Assembly (NCBI GenBank): GCA_004835665.1
Contig: RBKR01000018.1
Location: forward strand, 124,001-188,000
Direction: 5' to 3'
Length of the DNA: 64,000 bases
DNA from: Phoma sp. XZ068
Taxonomy: Eukaryota; Ascomycota; Dothideomycetes; Pleosporales; Didymellaceae
Of this stretch, positions 10,773 to 21,552 are shown piece by piece. The stretch's first letter is position 1. Each line of letters opens with the position of its first letter. A model generated the notes under the pieces. The model searched no databases, was not told where the DNA came from, and saw nothing but the letters and a program-made list of their open reading frames with translations. A program made the translations under genes and the position numbers.

Positions 10773-11608
10773 ATGCACTCCGCGCTGGTGCGACTGCAGA
10801 ATGTCTTCGGCTTCTTCACAACCGTCGCCTTCACCGTCGCGGCCGTGATTGCGCTCAGCAGCTTTGTCTCCCCCCAGAACCCCAACGCCGCGATCCAGCT
10901 GCGCAACGTGCAGGTTGTCAAGGGCCGACCGCACTACTACAGCTACAAGAAGGAGGAATACGCGCATATCAAGTTCGACCTTGACACCGGTTCGTCTCAC
11001 CACATCACATTCCCCTACTTCACCCAGATGCACTAACTAGGCACACAGACCTAACATCCCTCTTCAACTGGAACACCAAGCAAGTCTTCCTCTACCTCAA
11101 AGCCGTCTACCCCGGCACCAAACCCACCGAACCCCCCTCCGAAGCCATAATCTGGGACGCAATCCTCGCATCCACATCCGCCCCGTGGCACCAAAACCAC
11201 TACGTCCACCCCGACCCCAAATCCAAATCCAAACTCCCCAAGAAATCCAAAAAGGCGCAGCTCGCGGAGAAATCCAAGCCAGCTAGCCCCTACCCCATCG
11301 GCGAAGTGCACTTGAGCAATCAGAGACCGAAGTACCAGATCACGGATATTTCAGGCAAGCTGCAGAATAGGGATAATGTGACGTTGGAGTTGGGGTGGAA
11401 TGTGCAGCCGTGGGTGGGCGCGCTGACGTGGACGAATTGGCAGACGCTGGGGGTGTGGAAGGGGCTTGAGGGGGGGAGGAGCGAGGTTTTTGAGTTTCCG
11501 GCGATTGGGGCGAAGAAGGTGGATGCGAAGGAGTTGAAGACGGAGAAGGGGGCGGAAGGGTATAGGTTGGAGGTTGGTGGGGAGCAGCCGAGGAGGAAGA
11601 GTCAGTAG
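10773..11608 (+). CDS. SPC3: Signal peptidase complex subunit 3
   Basis: Essential non-catalytic subunit (human SPCS3/SPC22/23) of the ER signal peptidase. Exons 10773-10989 and 11049-11608 (59-nt intron) give 258 aa. A single N-terminal membrane segment (~residues 13-33, VFGFFTTVAFTVAAVIALSSF) precedes the luminal domain. Family motifs seen are FDLDTDLTSLFNWNTKQVF across the splice site, ASTSAPWHQNHYV after the lysine-rich stretch start, KYQITDISGKLQNRDNVTLELGWNVQPWVGALTW, and the C-terminal FEFPAI. A Lys/Ser-rich insert (KSKSKLPKKSKKAQ) in the middle is longer than in yeast, as is common in filamentous fungi. It converges on the bL19m gene. Confidence 0.96.
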
Positions 11609-11864
11609 GTGTGTGGATTGAATGGCTGAGAGACGGGGTGGAGGTGGTGGTGTGGAAGTGTGGCTTGTGTGACGAGCTGGGCGTCGTCAATACATGCAGG
11701 TGAGGGAGTGTGAACAGCAGATATCCGGCGTTACGGCGAGAATGCAGTGAACCGTTAACATGCACGTTTGAAAATCCAACATGCATTTCATACAATGAGT
11801 ACATATAGTACAACCCATCCATCTATGCCACAATATGATACACGTCACTTTCTCTTCCACTCGT

Positions 11865-12829
11865 CTACCGCCTGTTCTTATTCTTGCCCTTGTTCTTCTT
11901 CCCGCCCTGCATAGCCGCCTGCTTCGCGGCACCCGTCTTCTTACCCTCGCTCGCACCCAGCGCCGCCTTCTGCCTGAGATACAAGCGCACGACGTTCTCC
12001 ACACTACCCCTATCATGCTTGACCTGGCGCATGTACGTCAGACGGGCTCGTCGCGCCCGCTTGGCCGCACGCTGCACCACTTCAATGCCCTCCACCAACG
12101 GACTGTACACCTTGTACCACATCTCCACGCCTACGCGGGTAAGCTGCCCGCGCAGTAGAATCGCAGTGTCCACTCCGCGCCGCCGGATGTCGATGCACAC
12201 GCCTGCGAACGGATCGCCGGTGCGTTGTCGCACGAGCAGGATGTCGCCGAGCTTGGCGCTTTCGGGATTTAGTTTGTCGAAGAGGCGGGTGCGGGCGCCG
12301 GTGGGGTCGAGCTGCTTGAGGGACGCAGCGGTGACGGTGGCAACGGGGATGGGGCAGGTCTTCTTGATTGCCGGGGCCGGTGCGACGATTTTGAGGCCGT
12401 GGGTCTTGTCTGGGGGGTGTTAGCGCGTGTACAGCAGGTTTAGGCGCCAGAGGTGAGGCCTGCAGGGGCAATTGCTGTGCTGGTGTAGTACTGCAACCTC
12501 TGGGTAGACGTACTCCTGGGCTTCCTCGCCTCGCCGGCTTTCAGTGCTTTGCGCTCCTTGGGCAGCTCCACGCCCGCAATTGGCCGTCCATTCACATAGA
12601 GATCTGGGTACAGCGCCTTGTGCATGCGCTCCGCAAGCGTGGGCGCCCGTGTGTTCTTGTAGCCCTTGGCGACTGGTGTCGGCGTCGTGACTTTGGCGGT
12701 CTCGATGCTCATTTCACGGTTCTCCGAAACGGCGTCGACGGCCTGGGTGCTGGCGTAGCGCTGGCATCGTAGTGTCCGGATGGCGAGGCGCGGGGCCGCA
12801 GCCCTCGTGCAGGATATCGCGGCTGACAT
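11865..12829 (-). CDS. IMG1: Mitochondrial large-subunit ribosomal protein bL19m
   Basis: Exons 12829-12514 and 12409-11865 give 286 aa. The 104-nt intron (12410-12513) has donor GTACGT, branch-like GCTAAC and acceptor CCCCAG. The first ~30 residues (MSAAISCTRAAAPRLAIRTLRCQRYAST) form an Arg-rich, acid-free mitochondrial presequence. The L19 core is in exon 2: GDILLVRQRTGDPFAGVCIDIRRRGVDTAILLRGQLTRVGVEMWYKVYSP, followed by a lysine-rich C-terminal tail (GGKKNKGKNKNRR). The core match is strong. The exact donor is chosen by phase and consensus; an in-frame read-through of the intron meets a stop at 12445. Confidence 0.93.
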
Positions 12830-13563
12830 TGGTTGTGAGGGCTGTCGCTGGGCGTGTCGTGATGGTCTGGCAAAGTTTCGAGGTTCGTGCAGATGCTGCT
12901 TATGTCATCCTACATTCAGAACTATGAACATCGACCTCGACTACATCAGGCACATCACTTAGAGGAAAGCATTTGGACGACTTGTTCATTGTGTTTTTGA
13001 TTTGTTTTCTAACTTTTGAGATTTTTCTTGCCCTCCATCGCGCGCACACTGCACATGAGCCTCAACGCAGCAGAGTGGGCGCCTATGCACCATCAGTGTG
13101 CCAGCAACCGTCCTTCCTTCGTGCTATGTATATGTAAGAACCAAAACTTTTCCATGCAATGCAGATCCCACAGGATCCCGCAAGTATTCCGCCCATGCTT
13201 GAAACGCAAACCAAAACTCCATGCTGAGACGCTAGATAGCTCGATAGCTGCAGACAAACCCCACTGCCCGTCCGTGCCACATGAGCAATCTCATGCCGTG
13301 CATACACCGCTTTCTCACTGCTGATGCTCGCTCTGCGGGGATGAAACCGATAAGAAGAACTGGCCAGGACACCGCTGCAATGCTGCCACTTGACGCCAAC
13401 GAAAACGGAAGGTAGAAAGATGCCAGAGTGGGGAAATTCAGAGTCGAGCCTGGTTGAGCTGGTCCGCGAGACCGCTAATGCCGTGCGTGCTGCCGTAAAT
13501 GCCGTTGCCGTTGGGGTACTGATACTGCGCTTGTAGTTCACCCTGCGATAACAAGTCCAGTAG
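12830..13563. other. intergenic region, bL19m to NmrA-like gene
   Basis: 734 bp containing the promoter of bL19m (at the low-coordinate side) and the 3' flank of the NmrA-like gene. A 152-codon antisense frame exists (13083-13541) but shows no domain and a low-complexity composition. I see no gene. Confidence 0.4.
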
Positions 13564-14744
13564 TCAGCAGTTGATCGCGTTGTGCAGGTCGAGTTCGACC
13601 TCTCGGCGTGGCGTCTCTACCTCTTCCATCCAAGTCAGGCCATTAGCGGCCTCCTCCACGGGGAACACTTCCCGCGCGTACTCCTCCATGGAACGATTGC
13701 CTTCCCACAGCTCCAGCGCTGCGTTAGGGCAATCAGGCTCGATGTCCGGTCCGAAGTAAGGAGCGCCCTTCTCGCCGAGCGTGTACTCGAGTGCCGAGAG
13801 ATGCTCTCTGTAGCCGATAGGTGTTGGGACGTTGATCATCACGGGGCCCCGCTTATAACGAACAGGTCTCCCGAGACCTCGACTGAATGCCTTGCAAACT
13901 TCTTTGGGTGTCATTGATGCGAATGCGAGCGGCACCCTAGATCTGTCAGTACGTAATCTCATCAGCACGTGGTCTACAATTTTCTGGGAATGCAGAAGCG
14001 CAAACAAAGTGGAGCGGTATGAACAATCGAAATCATGATGCCTGCCACAAGATCGAACGACTGTGGGGAACAATCGCTTTGGGTGGAGAAGAACATGCAC
14101 GCAAAGGACGCTTACCGCTTGCCGTTCCAGACCCGCGGGCCTTCCTTGAACAGTTGGAAAATTGCTGGTCCCACATCATGCTCCGAATCCAGCCACGGAA
14201 GTGGCATGTCTGGATGGAAGGGAGCCTGCCATATGAAACTGCCGTCGACCTGACATTCCATGCGGAAGAGAGGGAAATCCAGTCCGGTGAAGTTGTTGTG
14301 GTAAATGCCACAGTACACAAAAGTCGCCGGTAACCCGATTTGGCGAATGTATTGCTCGACGGTGAACTTTGGCGCCCACAGTGGCAGCGATCTCCAAGGT
14401 TGGCCAAAGACAGAGTGGTCTGGCATGCTGGAGTAGATGTAGTGTTGTATCCCGGCCTTTTTCGCGGCGTCGGCCAATGACCGACCGATCGCAACTTCGT
14501 CACCCCAATGCGTCGTGTTGATGAAGGCGCATTGCGCACTCTTGAAGAGATCGTCCAAAAACCTGCGATCTTCCAGACGTCCAATGTAAACGGTAACGTT
14601 TTCCAGTTCGGATATCTCTTGCGCGACTACGCCGTTCAAGTCTCTCATCTGCGCGCGCACCTGCCACCCCAGCGCCGACGCGACTCGAATGAAGCTCGCC
14701 GATTGGCGGCCATTGCTGTTAATGGTAACGACGGTCCTTTGCAT
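13564..14744 (-). CDS. NmrA-like NAD(P)-binding family protein
   Basis: Atypical short-chain-dehydrogenase fold related to NmrA, the negative regulator of nitrogen catabolite genes. Exons 14744-14116 and 13936-13564 give 333 aa; the intron is 179 nt, with donor GTAAGC and acceptor CTAG (an alternative acceptor 6 nt upstream would add two residues). The N-terminal strand and turn TVVTINSNGRQSASFIRVA replaces the usual GATGxQG dinucleotide motif. Further family landmarks are the INTTHWGDEVAIGRSLADAAKKAGIQHYIYSS core, FVYCGIYHNNF and the second-exon FASMTPKEVCKAFSRGLGRPVRY. Most NmrA-like proteins are not themselves nitrogen regulators, so the role is open. Its neighbour is an asparaginase gene. 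Confidence 0.88.
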
Positions 14745-16427
14745 TCGGAATACAGCGGACGTGGGGGCAAAATTTCCGGGCTTCCGAGTTTGCAGTGCAA
14801 GGTGACAAAATCGAATGTCCTAAGAGCGATTGTTGTTGTGTTGCATGCAACGACGGTGGAAGGAGCAAACGACTGAAGTTGGTGCTGTACTGCAGGGCGG
14901 AAAGAAGGCTAGGGTGAGCCAAACGGTGTCCTTGGCTAAGCGCAGAGTAGAAGCTAAATCCGAGGTAGTGTCAAATTGTATCGAGCAGAAGGGGTAGTGT
15001 GAGTGTAGAGGTCAGAATGGTGTCGAAGTGACGACGGCGGTCGGTGTAAAGATGCCGCTGTTCGGCGTGCAGGCAATAACGTGCTCGAGGCGCACAAAGA
15101 GATTTGATATCGACCTTTAATAGCCTGACTAGGAAAATGCACGTGAGTCGTGGGTACCGCGGGTAGTGTGGGTATGCACAGCAGGGTCCTTTTAGTATGC
15201 TTGTTGTAAGGATGGGATGCAGCGCCGCAGAGAGGGTGCTAAGGAAGGCTTAAAGAAAGGGAAAGAACCGTGAAACACCACGTTCTCAGCAGCTATGATG
15301 ATGCGCGCTCGGAGAAGCAGGAGAAAGCACATTCAAGCCGTTCTGTGTGTGACTTTTCGGCCAGGTTTGGACCCGTCATTTGTTACGCTGGGGAGAAATT
15401 ACCTAATAGCTGGTCAATGGGGACGAATAGTATGCATTTAGCATGCCAACATGCCCTCCTGTGAGCACCTGATCGGAGCGGTGAGGCTAAGAAAGTACCT
15501 AAACCGAGCGGAACGCGCCTTGAACGGTGCAATCTATCAGATTCTAGTTCGTGACCTCCCTGGCACCACCGAGAAGGATTCGGCTGGACATGAGACACGC
15601 CCATGACACGCAGTTGCAAACATCACATCCCAGCCACAGCTAGAAACCTGCACAATGCCTCGTACCGCGGACTCTAGCGAATCTTGGTAGGCTAGTCTGT
15701 GGTCACTGGCTCCACCTAAAACTCTGCTCCCAATACAAACGAGTCGGATTTAGCGCTTGATGAGAAGAGCGATAGATCAATGATGCGGGGGAACACGCTA
15801 AAGCCAGGGACAGGATGATGCGCCGCCGGGAAGTCCAGAGGGAAGCGCGGACCGGAGAGACCTGCCGATATCAAATCAAGCGCCTCGAGACAGCTGACTT
15901 GCCGACGGCAAGATATCCAGACAGGTGCCGCTTTGGCCTCATGCAGACTTCGGAATTCATTGCTATAGACATCAAGGTACTTGGCCGGTAGTGCCAGTGC
16001 CCGCGGCGGCGATCGATAGCTACTGAACAAGCCTCGTGTGGTCCCTTTAAGCACTTCGGGAATGATCCCGAGGCTGTGTAGGAATTTCGCAGGCTGCAAT
16101 CGCCTTCCCCACGAGATCCATAACCCATCCCCGCAGTCGCAACACTCAATGACGACCGTGCGGGCCGTCGATAACAGCACGACCGAGCCCCTGAGTTACT
16201 GTCACGTAACTCCCATGATTCAATCTTGAGCGCGCTGGGTACGACGTCGGGCGAATCCCAGTAGTGCGTCACCAGACCCTAGGCACTTGCGCCAGACATG
16301 GCGACATCTTGGGACACCATGCGTCAATCCCAATGTCCAAAACGAGTTCCTTGACGCGCGCCCATCGGGAACCACAATTACCCGTCGTTCCCAACGTCTG
16401 CAACATGCAGAACTGCGTGCGCATCCT
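14745..16427. other. 1.7-kb region without supported gene
   Basis: The region lies between the start of the NmrA-like gene and the 3' end of the asparaginase gene. It holds two overlapping minus-strand frames (15716-16180, 154 codons; 15871-16272, 133 codons) that could be a degraded or unrecognised gene, but neither has a motif, a good start context or clear splice sites. The 14745-15150 part presumably holds the NmrA-like promoter. Confidence 0.35.
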
Positions 16428-18478
16428 TCAGCCAATGACGAGCTTCCATGCACCAGCGTTGCCGTCGCCCTCTGCTGCATGCAGCTTCGCTGCACTCAGC
16501 TCTTCAGAGTGAAGATGTGCGCCGGCATCGATCAGAGTCTGTACATGATCCTTCAATCCGGCCGCCGCAGCCAAGAAAAGCGGGGTGTTGCCTGATCGGT
16601 TGCGAAGATGGACCGAGGCACCCTGTGCGAGAAAGTCGCGAAGGATTTCGACATTATTGCACGTCGCTGCAAGGTGCTGCGAAGTTGTGTCAGCAAGGGC
16701 ACGTCATTCTGGAACAACGTTGCTCCATATCCGGAATGTTGATGTGCAAAGATAAGCCCACTGTACCGTACTACCGTCCAGCTGGTAAGTTGCAGCAAGC
16801 TGTTTGGTTCATCAGACTCCGTGCCGACGGGATGCTCCTTCATCAAAGATAAAGACCGTGGTACTGGAAAGCCTTAGATTACCAGCTGTGCTGCGATTCG
16901 ACTCTTCCCGCTGCCGGTACCGGTGTGCAAGATATCGTCGCAGGTACATCGCGGGCTGGAGTATCGTACCAGCTGGGCAGGTCGAACGAGATCTGAAGAT
17001 AAGGTATGGGGAAGGTGACTGGGGAGAATCCACTTACAACTGGGGTACAGCCCTGGTAGTCGGCGTCATTCAGGAGCCAACGAGGCTCGCTCCTAATAAT
17101 ATCTCTGGTCTCTTGCAGGTTGCCCTTCTGAATTGCGTACCCGAGAGCCGTTAGGCTTGTCAATTCTGGGGTCATCAGACCGCTCTTCTGGGGATGCTCG
17201 AAATGTGTGCGTGTAGCCTCGGTGAGCTCGCCACGTATTGAGATCATCATCTGCCTTGCAACATCTCCCGGCGATGCATTGGGTATAGACAAGAGATAAG
17301 CCAGCTTGGTGAGCGCCGCCTCTGTGGTCAGGTCCTGTCCAAAGACAACTCCGGCCCGACCGAGGATTGTTGCTGGCGCGTATGTCGGGCTGACGTTGCC
17401 GCTCAGACACTGCGTTACATTCACAATCACGATCCCCCTTTCCACGGCTTCTCCAAGAACACGTATCATGGCGCCATCTGGCCCCGCTGGTGCGTTGCCG
17501 GCTCCGAAGGTTTCCAAGATAAGGCCCTTGAGACCTTCCAGATGGAGTACTGCATCCACCATTGCAGGAGTCATACCAGGGAAGACACGCAGGACTACGA
17601 CATGTGCTGTGTCTAGATTCTCCTGAATGCTGAAGGGGTTGAGATCTGTAGACCGATGGACTCTATGCCATAGGACGTTTGTCCTAGTGGAAGACACAGT
17701 AGCTAATGGTACCATGTTTGGGCTGCCGAATGCATCAAAGCTCTCGGCTGAGACTTTCTTCGATCTGTTGCCTCTGAATAGCTTGAAGTTGAAGAACAAG
17801 CAGACTTCTGGGATCATGAAGTGTCCGGCAATGATGAGCGAGTTAAGCAGGTTGTCCTGCGCGTCTGTTTGCAATTCCATCATGGGTGCCTGACTGCCAG
17901 TCAAGATGACGGGCTTGCCCAAATTGTGAAACATGAAGCTCAACGCGCTTGCTGTGTATGCCAGCGAGTCTGTGCCGTGAAGAATAACGAATCCATCAAA
18001 GAGTTGATAATTCCTCTGCACTGTCCTGGCAATCTGATCCCAGTCCTGTGCGTTGATCGAGCTGCTGTCCAACAGCTTCTCAAATTCAAGCACACAATAC
18101 CTGACACGCCGCTCGTACGTGCTTACGGGCGTCCGTAAGCTTTGCACAGCCTTACGTGTGCCCTTTGCATCAGTCACAATCTCCAAGGGCTCGGGGTAAG
18201 ACCCATCATTGAACACAGGCCGCGGTGCGAGACCTGACTTCAAGAACCCTTTCGCAGGAACAAGGCCATCTTTGGACTTCCGCATGCATATTGTGCCACC
18301 TGTATGCTATCAGCAATTTTTCTGATATTCTGTGCTTCACCGGTCACAGCTACAGACATTCCCACTAATGGCTTCTCATTGTCCAAACGATAACAGCGCT
18401 GAGATGATGCCTACCTGTGATAATGATCAAAACTCGTGACTCTGGGAGCTGATGCTCCAGAAATTCGTTGTCTTCCAT
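16428..18478 (-). CDS. L-asparaginase (bacterial type I) with C-terminal ankyrin repeats
   Basis: Hydrolyses L-asparagine to aspartate and ammonia. Exons 18478-18415, 18299-17038 and 16676-16428 give 524 aa. The first motif is restored only by splicing: IIITGGTICM, with the catalytic Thr at residue 24. The second motif is FVILHGTDSLAYTA, and TGSQAPMMELQTDAQDNLLNSL and LETFGAGNAP complete the asparaginase core. After ~residue 400 two to three ankyrin repeats follow (LGYAIQKGNLQETRDIIRSE, DYQGCTPV/HLAATCNNVEILRDFLAQGA, RSGNTPLFLAAAAGLKDHVQTLIDAGA). Intron 2 is 361 nt, several times the local norm, and splits a repeat precisely in phase 0. No signal peptide is visible, so the enzyme is probably cytosolic. 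Confidence 0.93.
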
Positions 18479-19521
18479 ATTCGGCGTTCGCTAAATTGAG
18501 CCTCAATAGCTCATGTAATCCTTATCTTTGGCCCAAAACTATCTCTTTAATTTGATCCAAGGTTGTGTATGCGTTTGGTCGGAAACGTCGGTAGAGCGTG
18601 CAGCAAGGTGAATGCCTGATAACAAAAGATGAACAATCGCGCTTGCCTGAAACTCTCCAACTATGTTCGACTTCCTCGGTACCGTTGTGAGCCGCACAAA
18701 GAAAGGCAGGAAGCACGCGACAGCAAATTCAGCACCTCAAATCGCACTGATCCCCAACCAGCAGACTTCCTGCAAATTATGCCCTGTTTCGCAGCACCCA
18801 ACCTAGCCTGTGGAGCAAAACGCGCCTCAAATCCTGGAAGTGCTGTCTTCCAGATCGGGCCGGGCCAGCACTCACATGCACTTCCAGCCAATCACCCGCT
18901 ATCGGGCCAATAATATTACCCCTACAAAACTACACTCTATTACCCCTTCAAAACTACAAGTTTGCGTGGTATTACCCCTTCAAAACTGCGGTATTACCCC
19001 CTCGAAACTGAAAATTTTCGCTCGTGCGGATAAGAGATGCATGGGGGCTGGTGGTGTCGATGGCTTGCGACGGCATTGTGTGGGTTTGCGTCATGAGGGT
19101 GAAAAAATTCACCATACCGGGATGTCGATGCGCCCACGTGTATCGGAGGGGAGATGAGGCGGACAGCGCGGCTCAGAGAGGCGCTGCATGCACATATCGC
19201 GATCCATTATGCATCGTATCCGGAGCTGGCTTGCACGCTGAGTAAAGGTTTCGGCCATGATAGCCTCTTTGGTCATGCTGATGCTACTGAGGCACCGTGA
19301 TGGCGCGTATCTGACTAGGTATTCCTGCGTGCGAATTACTTTGTATCATAGCATACTGTAGAGTTATGGGTATGAGATTCATTCTTTTTGGTGACCCAGT
19401 TACCAATGTCTGGAGAACCAGGTATTAGTGCGTTGGTATCTAATAACAGCGTGCACATATGCACAGATCCCAAGCTCAGCCCAGCGAAGATAGTCATCTT
19501 CATATTGCAAGCAAAGGCTCT
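18479..19521. other. asparaginase upstream region
   Basis: 1,043 bp between the asparaginase start and the stop of the NAP-type gene, both on the minus strand. It holds the asparaginase promoter and carries the four-copy repeat listed separately. I see no coding frame of interest. Confidence 0.45.
18914..19011. repeat. four dispersed direct copies of a 20-bp motif
   Basis: Copies begin at 18914, 18938, 18970 and 18992, with consensus TATTACCCCTTCAAAACTAC (18914 has CCTAC and 18992 has CCCTCG variants). Spacing is irregular (24, 32, 22 bp), so this is not a simple tandem satellite. All copies share orientation and lie 436-533 bp upstream of the asparaginase start codon. They could be a protein-binding array or a degenerate minisatellite. 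Confidence 0.8.
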
Positions 19522-20639
19522 CTAAGCCTTGCGCTGCTTCTTGGATGGCGGCTCATCACCCTTCTTGCCCTTGCCTACCAGCGCGCGAATGTCGACCTCC
19601 TCGCCAGAATCGTCGTCCTCGTCCATGTCAACGTCGAGCTCTGAGAGCTCCTCATCGTCGAACTCTCCGCCATCCTCCTCAAAGTGTTGCTCTGCGACTA
19701 GTTAGTAGAGCTCTGCGGATCTGGTAGGTAATACACACTGTAGTAACGGAGGGCGTTGGGCCACATGTCCTCGGCGATGATGGTAGCAACCTCGTCGCCT
19801 CCAGGGAAGACCTCTGTCTCCTGGTAGTCCTGAGGATCCTCGTCATCTTCCTCCTCTTCCTCTTCAATCTTCTCGCCAGCCCTGATCTTGGCGAGAGTCT
19901 CCTGGTCCTTCTTCACGGCCTCCTCGGACTCCTCAACGCCGACCCATCGGTAACCAGAAACGAAGGCGAAAAGCCCAAAGAAGCTGACCGAAGCATCTGT
20001 CGCTGTCTCAATCTTCTTGGCAAGATCCTTGTACTCGGGCAGAGCAGTCTCCTTCTTCCTGTCTGTGATGTTCGTCCTTGCCTCGTGGAGCTTGACCGCG
20101 GCATCTGTAAGGCCACCAGTCAGGTCCTTGCCCTTCTTCCAGTTGATCTTGACAGGCTCAGAGACGAGACCGTCCCAGTCCTGGGTGTGTCGGTACCAGA
20201 ACTTCTTCTCTAATGTCTTGTCCTCGAACCACTCGTTCTCTGAGAAGCCGAACTTGAGAGAGAAGCTGCGCGGCGAGCCCTTGGGGTCGTCGACCTCGAA
20301 GCGGGACACCTCGAATGACTCGAAGCAGTCGGCGAAGACCTCTGAGTCGGTGGGCTGGATGAAGTTCTCGACCTCCGGTGGGCATTGCTCGAAGACTAGC
20401 GACCAGAAGTGAGGGACCTTGGCGACAAATTCGGTGCGCTTCTTGTACAGAGGAGCTTTGATGGCCTCTGCCTTGCGGACTGGATATGGTTAGTGGTTGA
20501 TGAGAAAGCTTGGTGTGCGCCGCTACTTACTGACTTCGGACTCAGCATCCTCGAATTCCGACTCAAGCAAGCTGAGCTGCTCGAATTGGACCTCGAGCTG
20601 CTCGGGAGTCTGCTCGTGTTCTGAGTGATCGTGGACCAT
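19522..20639 (-). CDS. SET/NAP-family histone chaperone
   Basis: Nucleosome-assembly-type histone chaperone of the SET/TAF-I/Vps75 branch. Exons 20639-20531, 20479-19739 and 19691-19522 give 339 aa; introns are 51 and 47 nt. An N-terminal dimerisation helix (EQLEVQFEQLSLLESEFEDAESEVIRKAEAIKAPLYKKR) leads into the earmuff domain FVAKVPHFWSLVFEQCPPEVENFIQPTD...SLKFGFSENEWFED..LEKKFWYR. The C-terminus is acidic (EEEEEEDDEDPQDYQ; DDEELSELDVDMDEDDDSGEE), typical for basic-histone binding, and ends with a nuclear signal, PPSKKQRKA. Another in-frame ATG at 20681 would add 14 residues; 20639 was preferred because the acidic, Glu/Gln-rich N-terminus begins there. Confidence 0.92.
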
Positions 20640-21552
20640 ATTGTGCGTGCGATATGCAATTGTAGTCTCTAGAAACGGCATGGTTCAGTATGATTCGTAG
20701 TCGCTGGATGTATGCGACTCACATTTTGTATACGTAGGTGTGCTGATAAGCAAGTGGTGTGTAAGTGGAGAATCTGCTGTTGAGAAGCTCGAAAGTTCAC
20801 TCAAACCAAATTTTGACCAGGGTCTGTCCTACGTCAGTTTTGGCCAATGAGAAGTGGGTACCCGGTATCGATAAGGAGCCCTAACGAGCCCATATCGCTT
20901 GAGCTCGCCATTTATATCTTGCATACTCCTCAACAACGCTCGATCCTGGAAGTTGTAGCCGCTCGATCTCGTAGCCTGGCAATCGTATGCATGAGAACGC
21001 GTTCTTTGGCATGGTCAGATAGAAAGCGCGCGTTCAAGCAAACGGTTAGGGTACAAGTCAAGGTCGGTTCTGCTCGTTTCGCAGCTTTTTGTGCAGCTTC
21101 ATATTTAAAGGTCTTGTTGTTCTTGTGTCTTGTCGTTCTTGAGCAACGGTCTTGTTTTCCAAATAGAGCAAGTCCAAATTCCTTGCCCTGGCGGCAGGTT
21201 GGTGTTTCGTCGCTCATTGTTGATTGTAATTCTGCGTATTGAGAAGACTAAACTTTCCATCTCAACATTGCTTGCACATGTAACAAGCAGCACTGCAATC
21301 CCGAGGAAGTCACACAATGTCAAGTCGATCGTAGTTTCGTCGTGCAGTGTCATGTTGCACCGACAAACCTCTGACTCTTAATTGGAGGCAGGCAGCACTG
21401 ACGAACATCTTCAACTTAGCAGCACTGACGTTACCTCTGGAGTAACGTCCTTTCTCCAACATCCGACATCAACAAATAAATCCTCAACATTATCGTATCG
21501 TTTCGCTCAAAAGCTCATCAGGCATAATATCACTCGTTATCGATTAGCAGCG
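20640..21552. promoter_or_regulatory. divergent promoter region, NAP-type gene / unknown-function gene
   Basis: 913 bp between the divergent start codons at 20639 (minus) and 21553 (plus). The frame upstream of 21553 is open back to about 21382 but contains no ATG, so it is leader rather than coding. No clear TATA box or binding-site cluster was found. Confidence 0.4.

Noticed and set aside
15716..16272. Two overlapping minus-strand frames of 154 and 133 codons as a possible gene
   Set aside because: No domain, no good start context, stops directly upstream, and no convincing splice sites linking them.
20640..20681. Upstream in-frame ATG (20681) as the start of the SET/NAP chaperone
   Set aside because: It adds 14 residues unlike the acidic, Glu/Gln-rich N-terminus; kept as an alternative only.
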